Origin: Sphingobium sufflavum
GTDB taxonomy: Bacteria > Pseudomonadota > Alphaproteobacteria > Sphingomonadales > Sphingomonadaceae
Assembly (NCBI RefSeq): GCF_021403115.1
Contig: NZ_JAJSSH010000013.1
Location: 50,059-114,058 of the forward strand
Direction of reading: 5' to 3'
DNA length: 64,000 nucleotides
Each line of letters begins with the position of its first letter. Position 1 is the stretch's first letter. Under the pieces are notes generated by a model that saw only the letters and a program-made list of their open reading frames with translations, did no database searches and had not been told where the DNA came from. Shown piece after piece: positions 52,528 to 61,047 of this stretch. The position numbers and the translations under genes are program-made.

Positions 52528-55014
52528 ATGAAAGCCATCAACATTCGCCGACGGCATTTTCTCACGACGACGGCAGGCGCCGTCGCATTGCTGTCGCCCG
52601 TGCAAGGGTTCGCGCAGGAGGTCGGTCTCCAGGATATCATCGTCACCGCGCAGAAGCGCGAGCAGAGCCTGCAGGACGTGCCGATCGCCGTCACCGCGCT
52701 GACGCAGGAGACGATTCAGGCGAACCGTATCTTCTCCGTCAACGACCTGTCCTCCATCGCGCCGGGCGTGATCGTCCGTCCGTCGCCGGGCGGCAGCCAG
52801 GTTCCCGTCTTCACCATCCGCGGCCAGAACAGCTTTGGCGTGGTGCCGGGATCGGACAAGCAGGTGTCCATCTACATCGACGGCGTGTACGTCAGCTCGC
52901 CGCGCGGCTCTATCTTCGAACTGCCTGATATTCAGCGGCTGGAAGTGCTGCGCGGTCCGCAGGGCACGCTGTTCGGGCGCAACGCCACGGCGGGCGCGAT
53001 CAGCGTGGTGACGCGCGATCCGTCGGGCGAGGCGCATATCAAGGTCGATGCATCGCTGGGCAACCGTGATGCCGGGCGCTTCCGCATCACCGCCGACCTG
53101 CCGCAGGTCGGGCCGTTCAGCGGTTTCGTGAGCTATGTTCACAATTACCGGCGCGGCGAGGTCTATAACGCCGCCGGTGGGCAGGTGTGGGACCGGTCGC
53201 TGTCGCCCGGTTTCGGCGTCCAGCAGTCCCCCTATTATCTGGGCACGGTGGACACGAGTTCCTATTTCGGCGCGCTGAAGTTCGAGCCGACCAACAACCT
53301 GCGTTTCGTGTACAAGTTCGACCAGAATGACGACCGCGGCACGCCGGACGCGACTGGTTTTGTCGGCTTCGATCTGGCGAATGCCACCGGCGCCCTCGGC
53401 CCCACGCTCGCGAACTTCCTGAACACGCTCTATTCGAGCCAGAATGTCTATACCGCAGCCAATGGGAAGCGGCCCGACATCGTCACCAATGGCTTCGCCG
53501 TGCCGCGCAAGGTCAAGGTCTATGGCCACAGCCTGACCGCGACATGGGAACCGGTGGACCGTGTCACGGTCAAGAATATCGCGGCCTTCCGCCAGTCGAA
53601 TGTCATCGGCCCGACGCCGATCGACGGGCTGAGCGGCCTCAACATGACGCCGGCGGCGATCGCGGCCTTTGCGCCCGTCGCCGTGCCGGGCTTCGCCAGT
53701 TTCCCGGCGGGCACGCAGGCTGCCGTGCTGGCAGGCTTGCAGGCGAATCTGGGCGGCCAGCGGTTCCTGGGTATCGCCGCGCAGGCCAGCTCCATCTCCA
53801 AGCAGTGGAGCGACGAGCTTCAGGTCAACTATTCCTCCGGCAAGTTCGATATCACCGTCGGCGGCCTGTGGTTCCATTCCAAGGATGAGGCGGGCGGTCC
53901 CTATGGGCAGCAGAACACTCTGTCCTTTGCTCTGATCCCGGCGAGCGGTCTGGTCCCCCTCGGCAATGAGGGGCGCTATTTCAACAAGGCGACCTCGATC
54001 GCGGCCTATGCCCAGATCGAGTACAGGATATTGCCGACGCTGGAGATCATGGCCGGCGCGCGGATCACGCGGGATACGAAAAGCAGCTTCTTCCGCTATG
54101 ACGTGTCGGGTTCGCCACGGCTGCCCATAGTCCCGCCGGATTACAAGAAGACGAAGCCGAATTTCCTGATCGGCCTGAACTGGACGCCGAACGACGATAC
54201 GTTGATCTATGGCAAATTCTCGAATTCGTTCGTGTCGGGCGGCAACACCGGCGGTATCCCCTATGAGCCGGAAACCGCGACATCCTGGGAACTGGGTGCA
54301 AAGGTCGATTTCCTCGACCGGCGGTTGCGTACCAACCTGGCCGTCTATCATGTGAAATATAAGCATTTCCAGCAATCGCAGTCGCTCTCGACGCCCGCGT
54401 CGCAGGCTCTGGCGCTGCCGATCCTCACTGGCCTCTATGGGGCGACCACGGCGAGCGAGCTTCTCAGCAAGCTGAGCGTCTTTGTCGGCGATCAGGGCGA
54501 TGTGCTGGTCAAGGGCATTGAGGCGGAAATCACCGCCGCCCCGATCAAGGGGCTGACGATCGGTGGCAGCGTCTCCTACGCCGACGTCACCTTTCCCTTC
54601 GTCCAGCCGCTGGTGCTGGCGGGGACGGGCGGACGGCTGGAGGTGAACCAGCGGCCCGACTGGACGGGCAGCGCCTATGCCTCTTATGAAACAGAGCCGC
54701 TGTTCGGCGATACGAGGCTGAGCGTGCGGGGCGACGCCTTTTATCAAGGCGCCATGAACCAGACGACCAACGCGCCGATCCAGATCAACGACAGCAACAG
54801 GAACGCACAGGGCACGAAGGGCTATTGGACCTTCAACGGCCGGGTCGCCCTGCGTCATCTCGCGCTGGGTCCGGTCGATGCGGAACTGTCGCTCTGGGGC
54901 AAGAATCTCAGCAATCGCCGGGATATCACGACCACCTTGTTCACGCCCTTCGGTACCTCCGCCAACTATGTGCCGGCGCGAACCTATGGGCTGGAACTGA
55001 GCGTCGAATTCTGA
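52528..55014 (+). CDS. TonB-dependent outer-membrane receptor
   Basis: 828 residues from the ATG at 52528, which has TAGGAGGAGG upstream. The export signal MKAINIRRRHFLTTTAGAVA has an Arg-rich start; then the TonB box LQDIIVTAQKREQSLQDVPI, plug (SSIAPGVIVRPSPGG, IQRLEVLRGPQGTLFGRNAT) and barrel ending TYGLELSVEF. Belongs to the FecA/CirA-like sphingomonad receptors for organic compounds, but is not close to the pair at 35860/45250; the LFGRNATAGAIS signature is shared with the receptor at 61048. The TetR gene at 55175 follows. Position near LuxE/LuxC and P450 genes suggests uptake of the degraded compound. Confidence 0.96.
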   Translation: MKAINIRRRHFLTTTAGAVALLSPVQGFAQEVGLQDIIVTAQKREQSLQDVPIAVTALTQETIQANRIFSVNDLSSIAPGVIVRPSPGGSQVPVFTIRGQNSFGVVPGSDKQVSIYIDGVYVSSPRGSIFELPDIQRLEVLRGPQGTLFGRNATAGAISVVTRDPSGEAHIKVDASLGNRDAGRFRITADLPQVGPFSGFVSYVHNYRRGEVYNAAGGQVWDRSLSPGFGVQQSPYYLGTVDTSSYFGALKFEPTNNLRFVYKFDQNDDRGTPDATGFVGFDLANATGALGPTLANFLNTLYSSQNVYTAANGKRPDIVTNGFAVPRKVKVYGHSLTATWEPVDRVTVKNIAAFRQSNVIGPTPIDGLSGLNMTPAAIAAFAPVAVPGFASFPAGTQAAVLAGLQANLGGQRFLGIAAQASSISKQWSDELQVNYSSGKFDITVGGLWFHSKDEAGGPYGQQNTLSFALIPASGLVPLGNEGRYFNKATSIAAYAQIEYRILPTLEIMAGARITRDTKSSFFRYDVSGSPRLPIVPPDYKKTKPNFLIGLNWTPNDDTLIYGKFSNSFVSGGNTGGIPYEPETATSWELGAKVDFLDRRLRTNLAVYHVKYKHFQQSQSLSTPASQALALPILTGLYGATTASELLSKLSVFVGDQGDVLVKGIEAEITAAPIKGLTIGGSVSYADVTFPFVQPLVLAGTGGRLEVNQRPDWTGSAYASYETEPLFGDTRLSVRGDAFYQGAMNQTTNAPIQINDSNRNAQGTKGYWTFNGRVALRHLALGPVDAELSLWGKNLSNRRDITTTLFTPFGTSANYVPARTYGLELSVEF

Positions 55015-55029
55015 TCGAACATTGACGTA

Positions 55030-55061
55030 ATGCCGTCCGGGCCGGGTGGTCCGGGCGGCAT
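55030..55061 (+). terminator. terminator after TonB receptor gene
   Basis: Stem of 14 pairs ATGCCGTCCGGGCC / GGTCCGGGCGGCAT (two G-U pairs) with a 4-base loop, followed by CTTTAC. Confidence 0.75.
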
Positions 55062-55174
55062 CTTTACGGGGCAGGACGGTTGTCAGGCCCCGTTTTTGCT
55101 TCCATGGCTCTGTTCCGCTGCGCGATCCGGCGTCGTCTCGTCGGCTGCGCGAAACGCGACCCGGAGTCCCGACC

Positions 55175-55726
55175 TTGCCGACCCTCAGCGATGCCCGATC
55201 CGTCCGTTCGCAGCAGGCCCTGCGTCAATCGCTTCTGGACCTGCTGGAGGAGATGCCATTCGACCGGATCAGCCTGCGCGACATCGCCTCCCGGGCGGGG
55301 GTGAGTTACCCCACCTTCTACCGCCACTTCGCGACCAAGGAGGATCTGCTGGCTGACATCGCGCGGCAGGAGGCGCAGGGCTTCATGGAGCAGTCGGGCG
55401 ATGCGGGGCCGGTGGTCGACAGGCCGGGCGAGAGAATCTGCGCCTTCATCGCGGGGCGGCGGCCGCTGTGGCGACGGCTGTTGTCGGACAGCGCCATCGC
55501 CATCATGCGGGAGGAGTTCATCCGGCAGGGGCAGGAGGTCGCCGCCAGAGGGCCGCGGCTCAATCCCCGCTTTCCCGCCGCCATCACGTCGCGCGTGTTC
55601 GCCAGCGGCTTGTTCGAGATCATCGCATGGTGGTTCCAGCAACCCGACGATTTCCCGCAGGGCGAGATCGCCGACATGCTGGAAAGCCTCGTCATCTACC
55701 CGGTCATCAACCGACAGCGAAGCTGA
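55175..55726 (+). CDS. TetR-family regulator
   Basis: 183 residues from a TTG start at 55175 with GGAG eight bases upstream; there is no ATG before the HTH. DNA-binding domain: RSQQALRQSLLDLLEEMPFD, RISLRDIASRAGVSYPTFYR and HFATKEDLLADIA. The C-terminal part (FIAGRRPLWRRLLSDSAIAI, MREEFIRQGQEVAARG, ASGLFEIIAWWFQQPDDFPQ) matches the pattern of the TetR at 48476. A perfect palindrome lies 29 bases after its stop, in front of the LuxE-like gene, making it the probable repressor of the LuxE/LuxC pair. Confidence 0.88.
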   Translation: MPTLSDARSVRSQQALRQSLLDLLEEMPFDRISLRDIASRAGVSYPTFYRHFATKEDLLADIARQEAQGFMEQSGDAGPVVDRPGERICAFIAGRRPLWRRLLSDSAIAIMREEFIRQGQEVAARGPRLNPRFPAAITSRVFASGLFEIIAWWFQQPDDFPQGEIADMLESLVIYPVINRQRS

Positions 55727-55754
55727 ACCGCGCAACGTCATAATTTCTCTTTTC

Positions 55755-55774
55755 TACGTTAAATGTTTAACGTA
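55755..55774. promoter_or_regulatory. perfect TetR-type operator
   Basis: TACGTTAAA-TG-TTTAACGTA, perfect 9-base arms with a 2-base centre, between the TetR gene and the LuxE-like gene (ATG 55884). Size and symmetry suit a TetR dimer site. Confidence 0.68.
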
Positions 55775-55883
55775 TTATCCGAGTCGTACGGAGCAGCGAA
55801 GAAGCGCGCGCGTCCGCTGATCGGCTGCGGTCCCCATGGGCAGGGCCGGTTTTCAGCACGGTCACACTGGCTTGGAGAGAGAT

Positions 55884-57239
55884 ATGGCTACCAGTTTGAA
55901 TATGTCGGCAACCCGGTCCCTGCTCGACATAGCGGGCAAGGAAGATCGCTTTCAGCCATCGGCGGCCGAACTTCTTCCCATCCAGCTCCAGGCGATCGAC
56001 GAGCGGTTTCAGGACCGGGTAGGCAAGATCAAGCTGCTGCAGAATCGCGCGGAGACGGGTGGCATTTCCGAAATCCGCCGTGCGGCGGATGTCGTGCCTC
56101 TGCTGTTCGCCCACACCGCCTATAAAAGCTATCCGGAGACCTGGCTGTTCGAGCAGAAGTGGGACCGGCTGGCCCGCTGGCTGGGCACGGTGTCATCCTT
56201 TGGTGTCGCCCCCGTGCAGGGGGAGATCGACGGCCTCGACGACTGGCTGAAGCGGCTGGAGGAGCAGGGCCATTATGTCTCCTGCTCCAGCGGCACGACC
56301 GGCAAATGCGCGATGATGGACGGCACGATGGCGGACCTGACCTTCGCGGCGGACGATCTGCTGTCCGCGATCCGCTGGACCGGCCTCAATCCCGCCAACG
56401 ACCGACGGATCGTCGGGCTGGGGCAGGTCGCGATGACGACGAAGAATATGATGACTGGCCGTCCGATGGCGGAGGCGTTCAGCCTGCCCGGCATCCGGCC
56501 CTTTTCCCCCGACGTGCCGCCGATCACCATTGGCGGCATCCTGGAGATGGTGCTGCTGCGCAAGAAGATGGCAGACGGCACCGCCAAGCCGAGCGAGGTC
56601 GCCCATTATGACGCGGTGTCGGCCCAGCGCGAAAAGGACATGGCGAGTTCGCTGGAGCAGGCGGCCGACGCGCTGATCGAAAGCCGCCATATGCCCCTGC
56701 ACATCCTCGGCATGCTGGGGCCGTTGTTCAAGGTTGCCGAACTGGTGCGGGCGCGGGGCTATAGCGGCAAGGATTTCCAGCCCAACAGCAGCTTCCTGAG
56801 CGGCGGCCTGAAGCGCGCGCAGGTGCCAGACGATTATCGCGACTATATCTTCGACACCTTCAACCTGGCGGACGAGCGCATCTGCCAGACCTATGGGATG
56901 CAGGAGATCAACAGCCAGTCGCCGCGCTGCACCCATGGCCGCTATCATGTGCCGCCATGGATGCTGTTGCTGTTGCTGGACGAAAGCGGCGAGCAACTGG
57001 TCGAGCCGCAGCCGACGGGCGAGCATGAGGGCCGGGCGGCGCTGTTCGACCTGTCGCTGGAGGGGCGCTGGGGCGGGGTCATATCCGGTGACAAGATCAA
57101 GGTGCGGTGGGATCGCTGCGGTTGCGGCAACCACAGCCCGTCGATCCACGCGGATATTCAGCGGTACGCGGATACGGCCGGCGGCGACAAGATCGCCTGT
57201 TCCGGCACCATCGACGCCTATGTCCGGGGCGCGGCCTGA
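55884..57239 (+). CDS. LuxE-like acyl-protein synthetase / acid-activating enzyme
   Basis: 451 residues from the ATG at 55884 (GGAGAGAG upstream). Belongs to the LuxE/acyl-protein synthetase family of adenylating enzymes, which activate a carboxylic acid with ATP and pass it to the LuxC reductase. The adenylate-forming phosphate loop is at residues 135-140 (CSSGTTGK); later QTYGMQEINSQSPRC and WGGVISGDKIKVRWDRCGC, with paired Cys near the end, fit. It forms an operon with the LuxC-like gene 40 bases downstream. No LuxAB luciferase or LuxD is present, so the pair serves metabolism, perhaps reducing a terpenoid or steroid acid. Confidence 0.87.
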   Translation: MATSLNMSATRSLLDIAGKEDRFQPSAAELLPIQLQAIDERFQDRVGKIKLLQNRAETGGISEIRRAADVVPLLFAHTAYKSYPETWLFEQKWDRLARWLGTVSSFGVAPVQGEIDGLDDWLKRLEEQGHYVSCSSGTTGKCAMMDGTMADLTFAADDLLSAIRWTGLNPANDRRIVGLGQVAMTTKNMMTGRPMAEAFSLPGIRPFSPDVPPITIGGILEMVLLRKKMADGTAKPSEVAHYDAVSAQREKDMASSLEQAADALIESRHMPLHILGMLGPLFKVAELVRARGYSGKDFQPNSSFLSGGLKRAQVPDDYRDYIFDTFNLADERICQTYGMQEINSQSPRCTHGRYHVPPWMLLLLLDESGEQLVEPQPTGEHEGRAALFDLSLEGRWGGVISGDKIKVRWDRCGCGNHSPSIHADIQRYADTAGGDKIACSGTIDAYVRGAA

Positions 57240-57279
57240 GCGCGCGGCCCGTTTCCTCAATTTCTGAAAGTACAGACCC

Positions 57280-58734
57280 ATGACCCAGAATGTCACCCTG
57301 GCATCCATCGGATCGCAGACCCCGGCATCCGTCGCCGCGCCCTTCATCATCCGGGGGCGGTTGGTCGATGCGGAACAGGTTCACCACAAGTCCCGCGACC
57401 TCGGTATGGACTTCGTCACGCCGGAGATCGACCTCGACGCGCTCATCAGTTCGCGGGTCGAACCCGGTCCGCTGTTCGATGTTAAGCTGGACGAGATACT
57501 CGATTTCCTGGCGGCTACCGGCGAGGCGATGAAGCAGGACAGGAGCGGCTATCTCGCCGATTGTGTCGACAAGATCGCGCTGACCAACGTCCTGCCCCGA
57601 CAGCAGATCGAATATCAGATGCAGATCGCCGCCGAATATCTGCACAAGGGGCGTCTGCTGGAATATGCCGAGCGCAATCTGGGCAATGCAAGGTTGCTCG
57701 ACGAGTGGGTGCCTTCTACCGACAGCACGGGCCGCAGGAGCTTTACCCGCGCCTTCCCGCCCCGGCTGGTGCATGTGCTGCCCGGCAATGCGCCGGTGTC
57801 CGCCGTGCAGTCCATCGCGCTGGCGTCGATGGTGAAGGCCGTCAATGTGTTCAAGATGGGGTCGAGCGACCCGTTCATGGCGGTCGCGATCCTGCGCACG
57901 ATGATGGATGTCGATCCCGACCATCCCGTCCTGCGGTCCATGTCGGCCGTCTATTGGCGCGGCGGGGACGAACGTGTCGAACAGGCCATTTATCGGCCCC
58001 AATATTTCGACAAGATCGTGGCCTGGGGCGGGGGTGACGCGATCAGCAATGTCATCAAATATCTGATGCCCGGCCTGCAACTCGTCTCCTTCGATCCCAA
58101 GACCTCGATTTCCCTGATCGGGGCGGAGGCGCTGGTGGATGACACGACGCTGGAGGATGTCGCCGCCCGCGCTGCGGCGGATGTGGGCATGGGCAATCAG
58201 GAGCCATGCGTGTCCAGCCGCGTCTTGTTCGTGGAAGGCGAGCGCGCCCGGATCGACCGCTTCTGCGACAGTCTTCAGCGCAACCTGGCGGAGCGCAGCG
58301 CCCTTATCGGCAAGGCGCCGCCCCTGCCGGGCGAGCTGGCGGAGGAGATCGAGACGCTGCGCATGTTCGACGATGAGTTTGGCGTATGGGGCGCGCCGGA
58401 CGGCAATGGGCTGGTCGTGCTGTCCGATGGCCCGGCGGATTTCCATCCGATCCGCAAGACGGCCAATGTGGTGCCGGTCCGGTCGCTGAAAGACGCCCTG
58501 AAATATGTCAATGTGGCGACCCAGACGGTCGGCGTCTATCCGCCGGCGCGCATCCCGGAACTGCGCGACGGGCTGGCCAGCGGCGGGGCGCAGCGCGTCG
58601 TGCAACTGGGCGACGCGGGCGGCCAGTCGATCGGCGCACCGCATGACGCCATGTATATCATGCACCGCTTCGTCCACTGGATCGTGCATGAGGACGGTTT
58701 CGAAGCGGGCGGTTTCGAAGCGGGCAAGGCGTGA
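57280..58734 (+). CDS. LuxC-like acyl-CoA/acyl-protein reductase
   Basis: 484 residues of the LuxC (fatty acid reductase) branch of aldehyde dehydrogenases, which turn an activated acyl group into the aldehyde with NAD(P)H. The catalytic Cys310 is in MGNQEPCVSSRVLF, the LuxC signature. Other features: RLVHVLPGNAPVSAVQSIAL and KMGSSDPFMAVAILRTM in the nucleotide domain, and HRFVHWIVHEDGFEAG near the end; the C-terminus repeats GGFEAG. The LuxE-like gene before it supplies the activated acid. The run continues with an SDR remnant and then the P450 at 59093. Confidence 0.88.
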   Translation: MTQNVTLASIGSQTPASVAAPFIIRGRLVDAEQVHHKSRDLGMDFVTPEIDLDALISSRVEPGPLFDVKLDEILDFLAATGEAMKQDRSGYLADCVDKIALTNVLPRQQIEYQMQIAAEYLHKGRLLEYAERNLGNARLLDEWVPSTDSTGRRSFTRAFPPRLVHVLPGNAPVSAVQSIALASMVKAVNVFKMGSSDPFMAVAILRTMMDVDPDHPVLRSMSAVYWRGGDERVEQAIYRPQYFDKIVAWGGGDAISNVIKYLMPGLQLVSFDPKTSISLIGAEALVDDTTLEDVAARAAADVGMGNQEPCVSSRVLFVEGERARIDRFCDSLQRNLAERSALIGKAPPLPGELAEEIETLRMFDDEFGVWGAPDGNGLVVLSDGPADFHPIRKTANVVPVRSLKDALKYVNVATQTVGVYPPARIPELRDGLASGGAQRVVQLGDAGGQSIGAPHDAMYIMHRFVHWIVHEDGFEAGGFEAGKA

Positions 58735-58766
58735 CCCGTGCGACTTGACGAAATGAGGAGAGGGCC

Positions 58767-58866
58767 ATGTGTGGCCCCCTGAAGGGGCAAGTCGATCATC
58801 GTCGCCGGAGCGGGCGATATCGGTACGGGACTGGTGCAATATTATGCCGGCGAAGGGGCGCTCGTC
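58767..58866 (+). pseudogene. SDR N-terminal remnant
   Basis: A ribosome site (GAGGAGAGGG) and ATG at 58767 begin MCGPLKG; after a one-base shift the next 26 codons read KSIIVAGAGDIGTGLVQYYA then GEGALV, a typical SDR Rossmann start. Nothing further of the gene remains. Probably the stump of a deleted SDR gene that once followed LuxC. Confidence 0.6.
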
Positions 58867-58921
58867 CCTGTGCGCTCCTTACCCGGCCGGAGTTGTCCGG
58901 GGCGACGGGTTCGATTCCAAA

Positions 58922-58942
58922 TATGCGCTTATGAATTGCTTA
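58922..58942. promoter_or_regulatory. cluster palindrome, distal copy before P450 (59093)
   Basis: TATGCGC-N7-TTGCTTA, a weaker copy 150 bases upstream of the P450 start and 119 bases from the better copy at 59041. Confidence 0.5.
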
Positions 58943-59014
58943 TATAATCCGAGGTGAGGCGCTGCCGTGCGCAACGTCTTGCCGTTAAACAGAGGTTTTT
59001 CGCTGTTATCTTCC

Positions 59015-59061
59015 TTGACCATCGGGCGAAAATGGATATTTATGCGATTCATAATTGCATA
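59015..59061 (+). promoter_or_regulatory. P450 promoter with overlapping cluster palindrome
   Basis: TTGACC (59015-59020), 16-base spacer and TATTTA (59037-59042) make a plausible promoter; the palindrome TATGCGA-N7-TTGCATA (59041-59061) overlaps its -10 end and the start point, a repressor arrangement. The P450 ATG is 31 bases further on. Confidence 0.65.
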
Positions 59062-59092
59062 GATAACATGTGTACCGGTCAGGAGCTGGATA

Positions 59093-60418
59093 ATGCAGGC
59101 CTTGGAAGAGCGTGATTATTTCACCGATTATGAGATTCTGAAGGATCCCTACGCCTTCTTTGAGGCGGTTCGTTCGCACGGGCCTGTCTATCAGCCGCCC
59201 GGCCGGGACTATCTGATCGTGACGGGATTTGCGGAGACGCTGGAAGTCCTCAAGAATTCCGCAGATTTCTCCGCGATCATCGGCGTGCAGGGTGCCTCCG
59301 CGCCGCTGCCGTTCGAACCGTCCGGGTCCGACATCTCTGAACAGGTCGAGGCCCACCGCGACCGGATTCTCGGCGGCGACCTGCTCGTCAACTATGACGA
59401 TGACCTGCACACGAAGACGCGGGCGCTGCTCAATCGGCTGTTCACGCCCTCCCGGCTCAAGGCCAATGAGCGTTTCATCGACGAATATTCCGACGAGATC
59501 GCGCGGCAGATGATCGCCAGGGGCGGTTGCGAGTTGATGCGGGATGTCGCGACGCCGTTCGTGACCCTTGTGATCGCCGACCTGCTCGGCGTGCCGGCGG
59601 ACGATCGCCAGCATTTCATGAATGTCATCGATGCCGCGCCGCCTCCGGGAAGTCTCAACACAGAGGAAAATGACTTCCGAGGCGAGAACCATCCGCTGAC
59701 GGTGATGGGCGGCTTTTTCGCGCGCTATATTCTGGAGCGGCGCGCCAATCCGCGCGAGGACATCCTCAACGAATTTGCCCATTCGACCTATCCCGACGGG
59801 AGCGTCCCGGAGCTAGAGGAACTGGTCAAGATGGCCGCCTTCCTCTTCGGGGCGGGGCAGGACACGAGTGCCAAGCTGCTTGGCAATTCCATCCGCTACA
59901 TAACCGATCAGCCCGGTCTTCAGGATCAGTTGCGCGCCGATCCCTCGCTGATCCCGCAATTGCTGGAAGAGGTGCTTCGTCTGGAAGGGTCGACCAAGCA
60001 GACCGCGCGGCTGGCACGCCGGGACACGCGGATCGGTGACAGGGCTGTTCCGGCCGGCACCAAGATACTGGTGGCCCTGTCGGCGGCCAATCGCGACGGA
60101 GAACGGTGGGAGGAGCCGAATGCGTTCGCGCTCAACCGCCCCAAGATCAAGGAGCATCTTGCCTTCGGTCGCGGCAAGCATGTCTGCGCGGGTGCCCCGC
60201 TGGCGCGCGTCGAAGTGCGTATAATCCTTGAGAAATTCCTCGCCTACACGTCGAACATCGACCTCGACGAGGCGAAGCATGGACCGCGCGGCAATCGCGA
60301 TCTCAACTATGATCCCAGCTTCATCGTGCGCGGCCTGACGGAACTGCATGTGAAGTTCACACCAGCCGAGGGTGTCGACCTGTCGCAGGCGTCGAGCCAG
60401 GCCGAAACGGCCCAATAG
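59093..60418 (+). CDS. cytochrome P450 (class I, bacterial)
   Basis: 441 residues. I-helix AGQDTS (254-259), EEVLRLEG with Glu293/Arg296, heme loop FGRGKHVCAGAP with Cys365; starts MQALEERDYFTDYEI. The closest relative in the window is the P450 at 40738, with gapless alignment over the catalytic part, but this one ends after a short polar tail (SQASSQAETAQ) and lacks the extra domain. ATG 59093 is the only reasonable start; an upstream AGGAG (CAGGAGCTGGATA) fits. A ferredoxin gene follows after 144 bases and should supply electrons. Controlled by the palindrome at 59041. Confidence 0.97.
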   Translation: MQALEERDYFTDYEILKDPYAFFEAVRSHGPVYQPPGRDYLIVTGFAETLEVLKNSADFSAIIGVQGASAPLPFEPSGSDISEQVEAHRDRILGGDLLVNYDDDLHTKTRALLNRLFTPSRLKANERFIDEYSDEIARQMIARGGCELMRDVATPFVTLVIADLLGVPADDRQHFMNVIDAAPPPGSLNTEENDFRGENHPLTVMGGFFARYILERRANPREDILNEFAHSTYPDGSVPELEELVKMAAFLFGAGQDTSAKLLGNSIRYITDQPGLQDQLRADPSLIPQLLEEVLRLEGSTKQTARLARRDTRIGDRAVPAGTKILVALSAANRDGERWEEPNAFALNRPKIKEHLAFGRGKHVCAGAPLARVEVRIILEKFLAYTSNIDLDEAKHGPRGNRDLNYDPSFIVRGLTELHVKFTPAEGVDLSQASSQAETAQ

Positions 60419-60434
60419 GCATTCCATAACAATC

Positions 60435-60461
60435 GGGGATGGTGGGGAAGCCATCATCCCC
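60435..60461 (+). terminator. hairpin between P450 and ferredoxin genes
   Basis: Stem GGGGATGGTGG / CCATCATCCCC (one G-U pair) with a 5-base loop, no T-run. May set the ferredoxin level relative to the P450. Confidence 0.55.
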
Positions 60462-60562
60462 AAAGACGAACAGGCCCTGACAGCGCAACAGGCCCAGGGC
60501 GAAACCATAGCCGGATGCCCTGCCTGTCCTGCGCATCCCGCCAAAAATCAGAGGAGTGAAGC

Positions 60563-60880
60563 GTGCCCGACCTTATCGTCATAGACCGTGACGGCAACGA
60601 AACCACGGTGCCCAGCCCGTCGGATCGCACTGTCATGGAGGTGATCCGCGACGCCGGTTTCGACGACATGCTGGCCTTGTGCGGCGGATGCTGCTCATGC
60701 GCGACCTGCCATGTGTTTGTCGATCCGGCGCAGGCGGACTTGCTGCCCGCGATCAGCGCGGATGAAACCGACCTGCTCGACACATCCAATCACCGCACGG
60801 AATATTCGCGCCTGTCCTGCCAGATCCAGCTCACCGAGAGCCTGTCCGGCCTGCGCGTGACCCTCGCGCCTGACGATTGA
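60563..60880 (+). CDS. [2Fe-2S] ferredoxin, putidaredoxin/adrenodoxin type
   Basis: 105 residues from GTG 60563 with GAGGAG seven bases upstream. The cluster ligands are Cys40, Cys46, Cys49 and Cys86 (ALCGGCCSCATCHV and RLSCQI), the C-x5-C-x2-C-x36-C pattern of adrenodoxin-type ferredoxins; two further Cys (43, 44) lie in the first loop. Asp/Glu-rich helix (ISADETDLLD) suits docking to reductase and P450. It donates electrons to the class I P450s here; the only matching reductase in the window is at 4111. Confidence 0.95.
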   Translation: MPDLIVIDRDGNETTVPSPSDRTVMEVIRDAGFDDMLALCGGCCSCATCHVFVDPAQADLLPAISADETDLLDTSNHRTEYSRLSCQIQLTESLSGLRVTLAPDD

Positions 60881-61047
60881 GGGTGACGGGCGCGCCCGCG
60901 GTGGGCCGCCCTGATCCTCCCCCGTTGCACAATTTCGGTCGATCACGCCCGGCGTCACTTCGGGTCGTCCAGCGACCGGCATGCATTGAAAAAGGGCGGC
61001 ACCCAATGATCGCCCCTGAAAAACGCCTTTATCCATCTGGGAGATAT

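Noticed and set aside
55884..58734. Bioluminescence operon because of LuxE and LuxC
   Set aside because: No luxA, luxB or luxD in the window; LuxC/LuxE relatives are used in ordinary metabolism.
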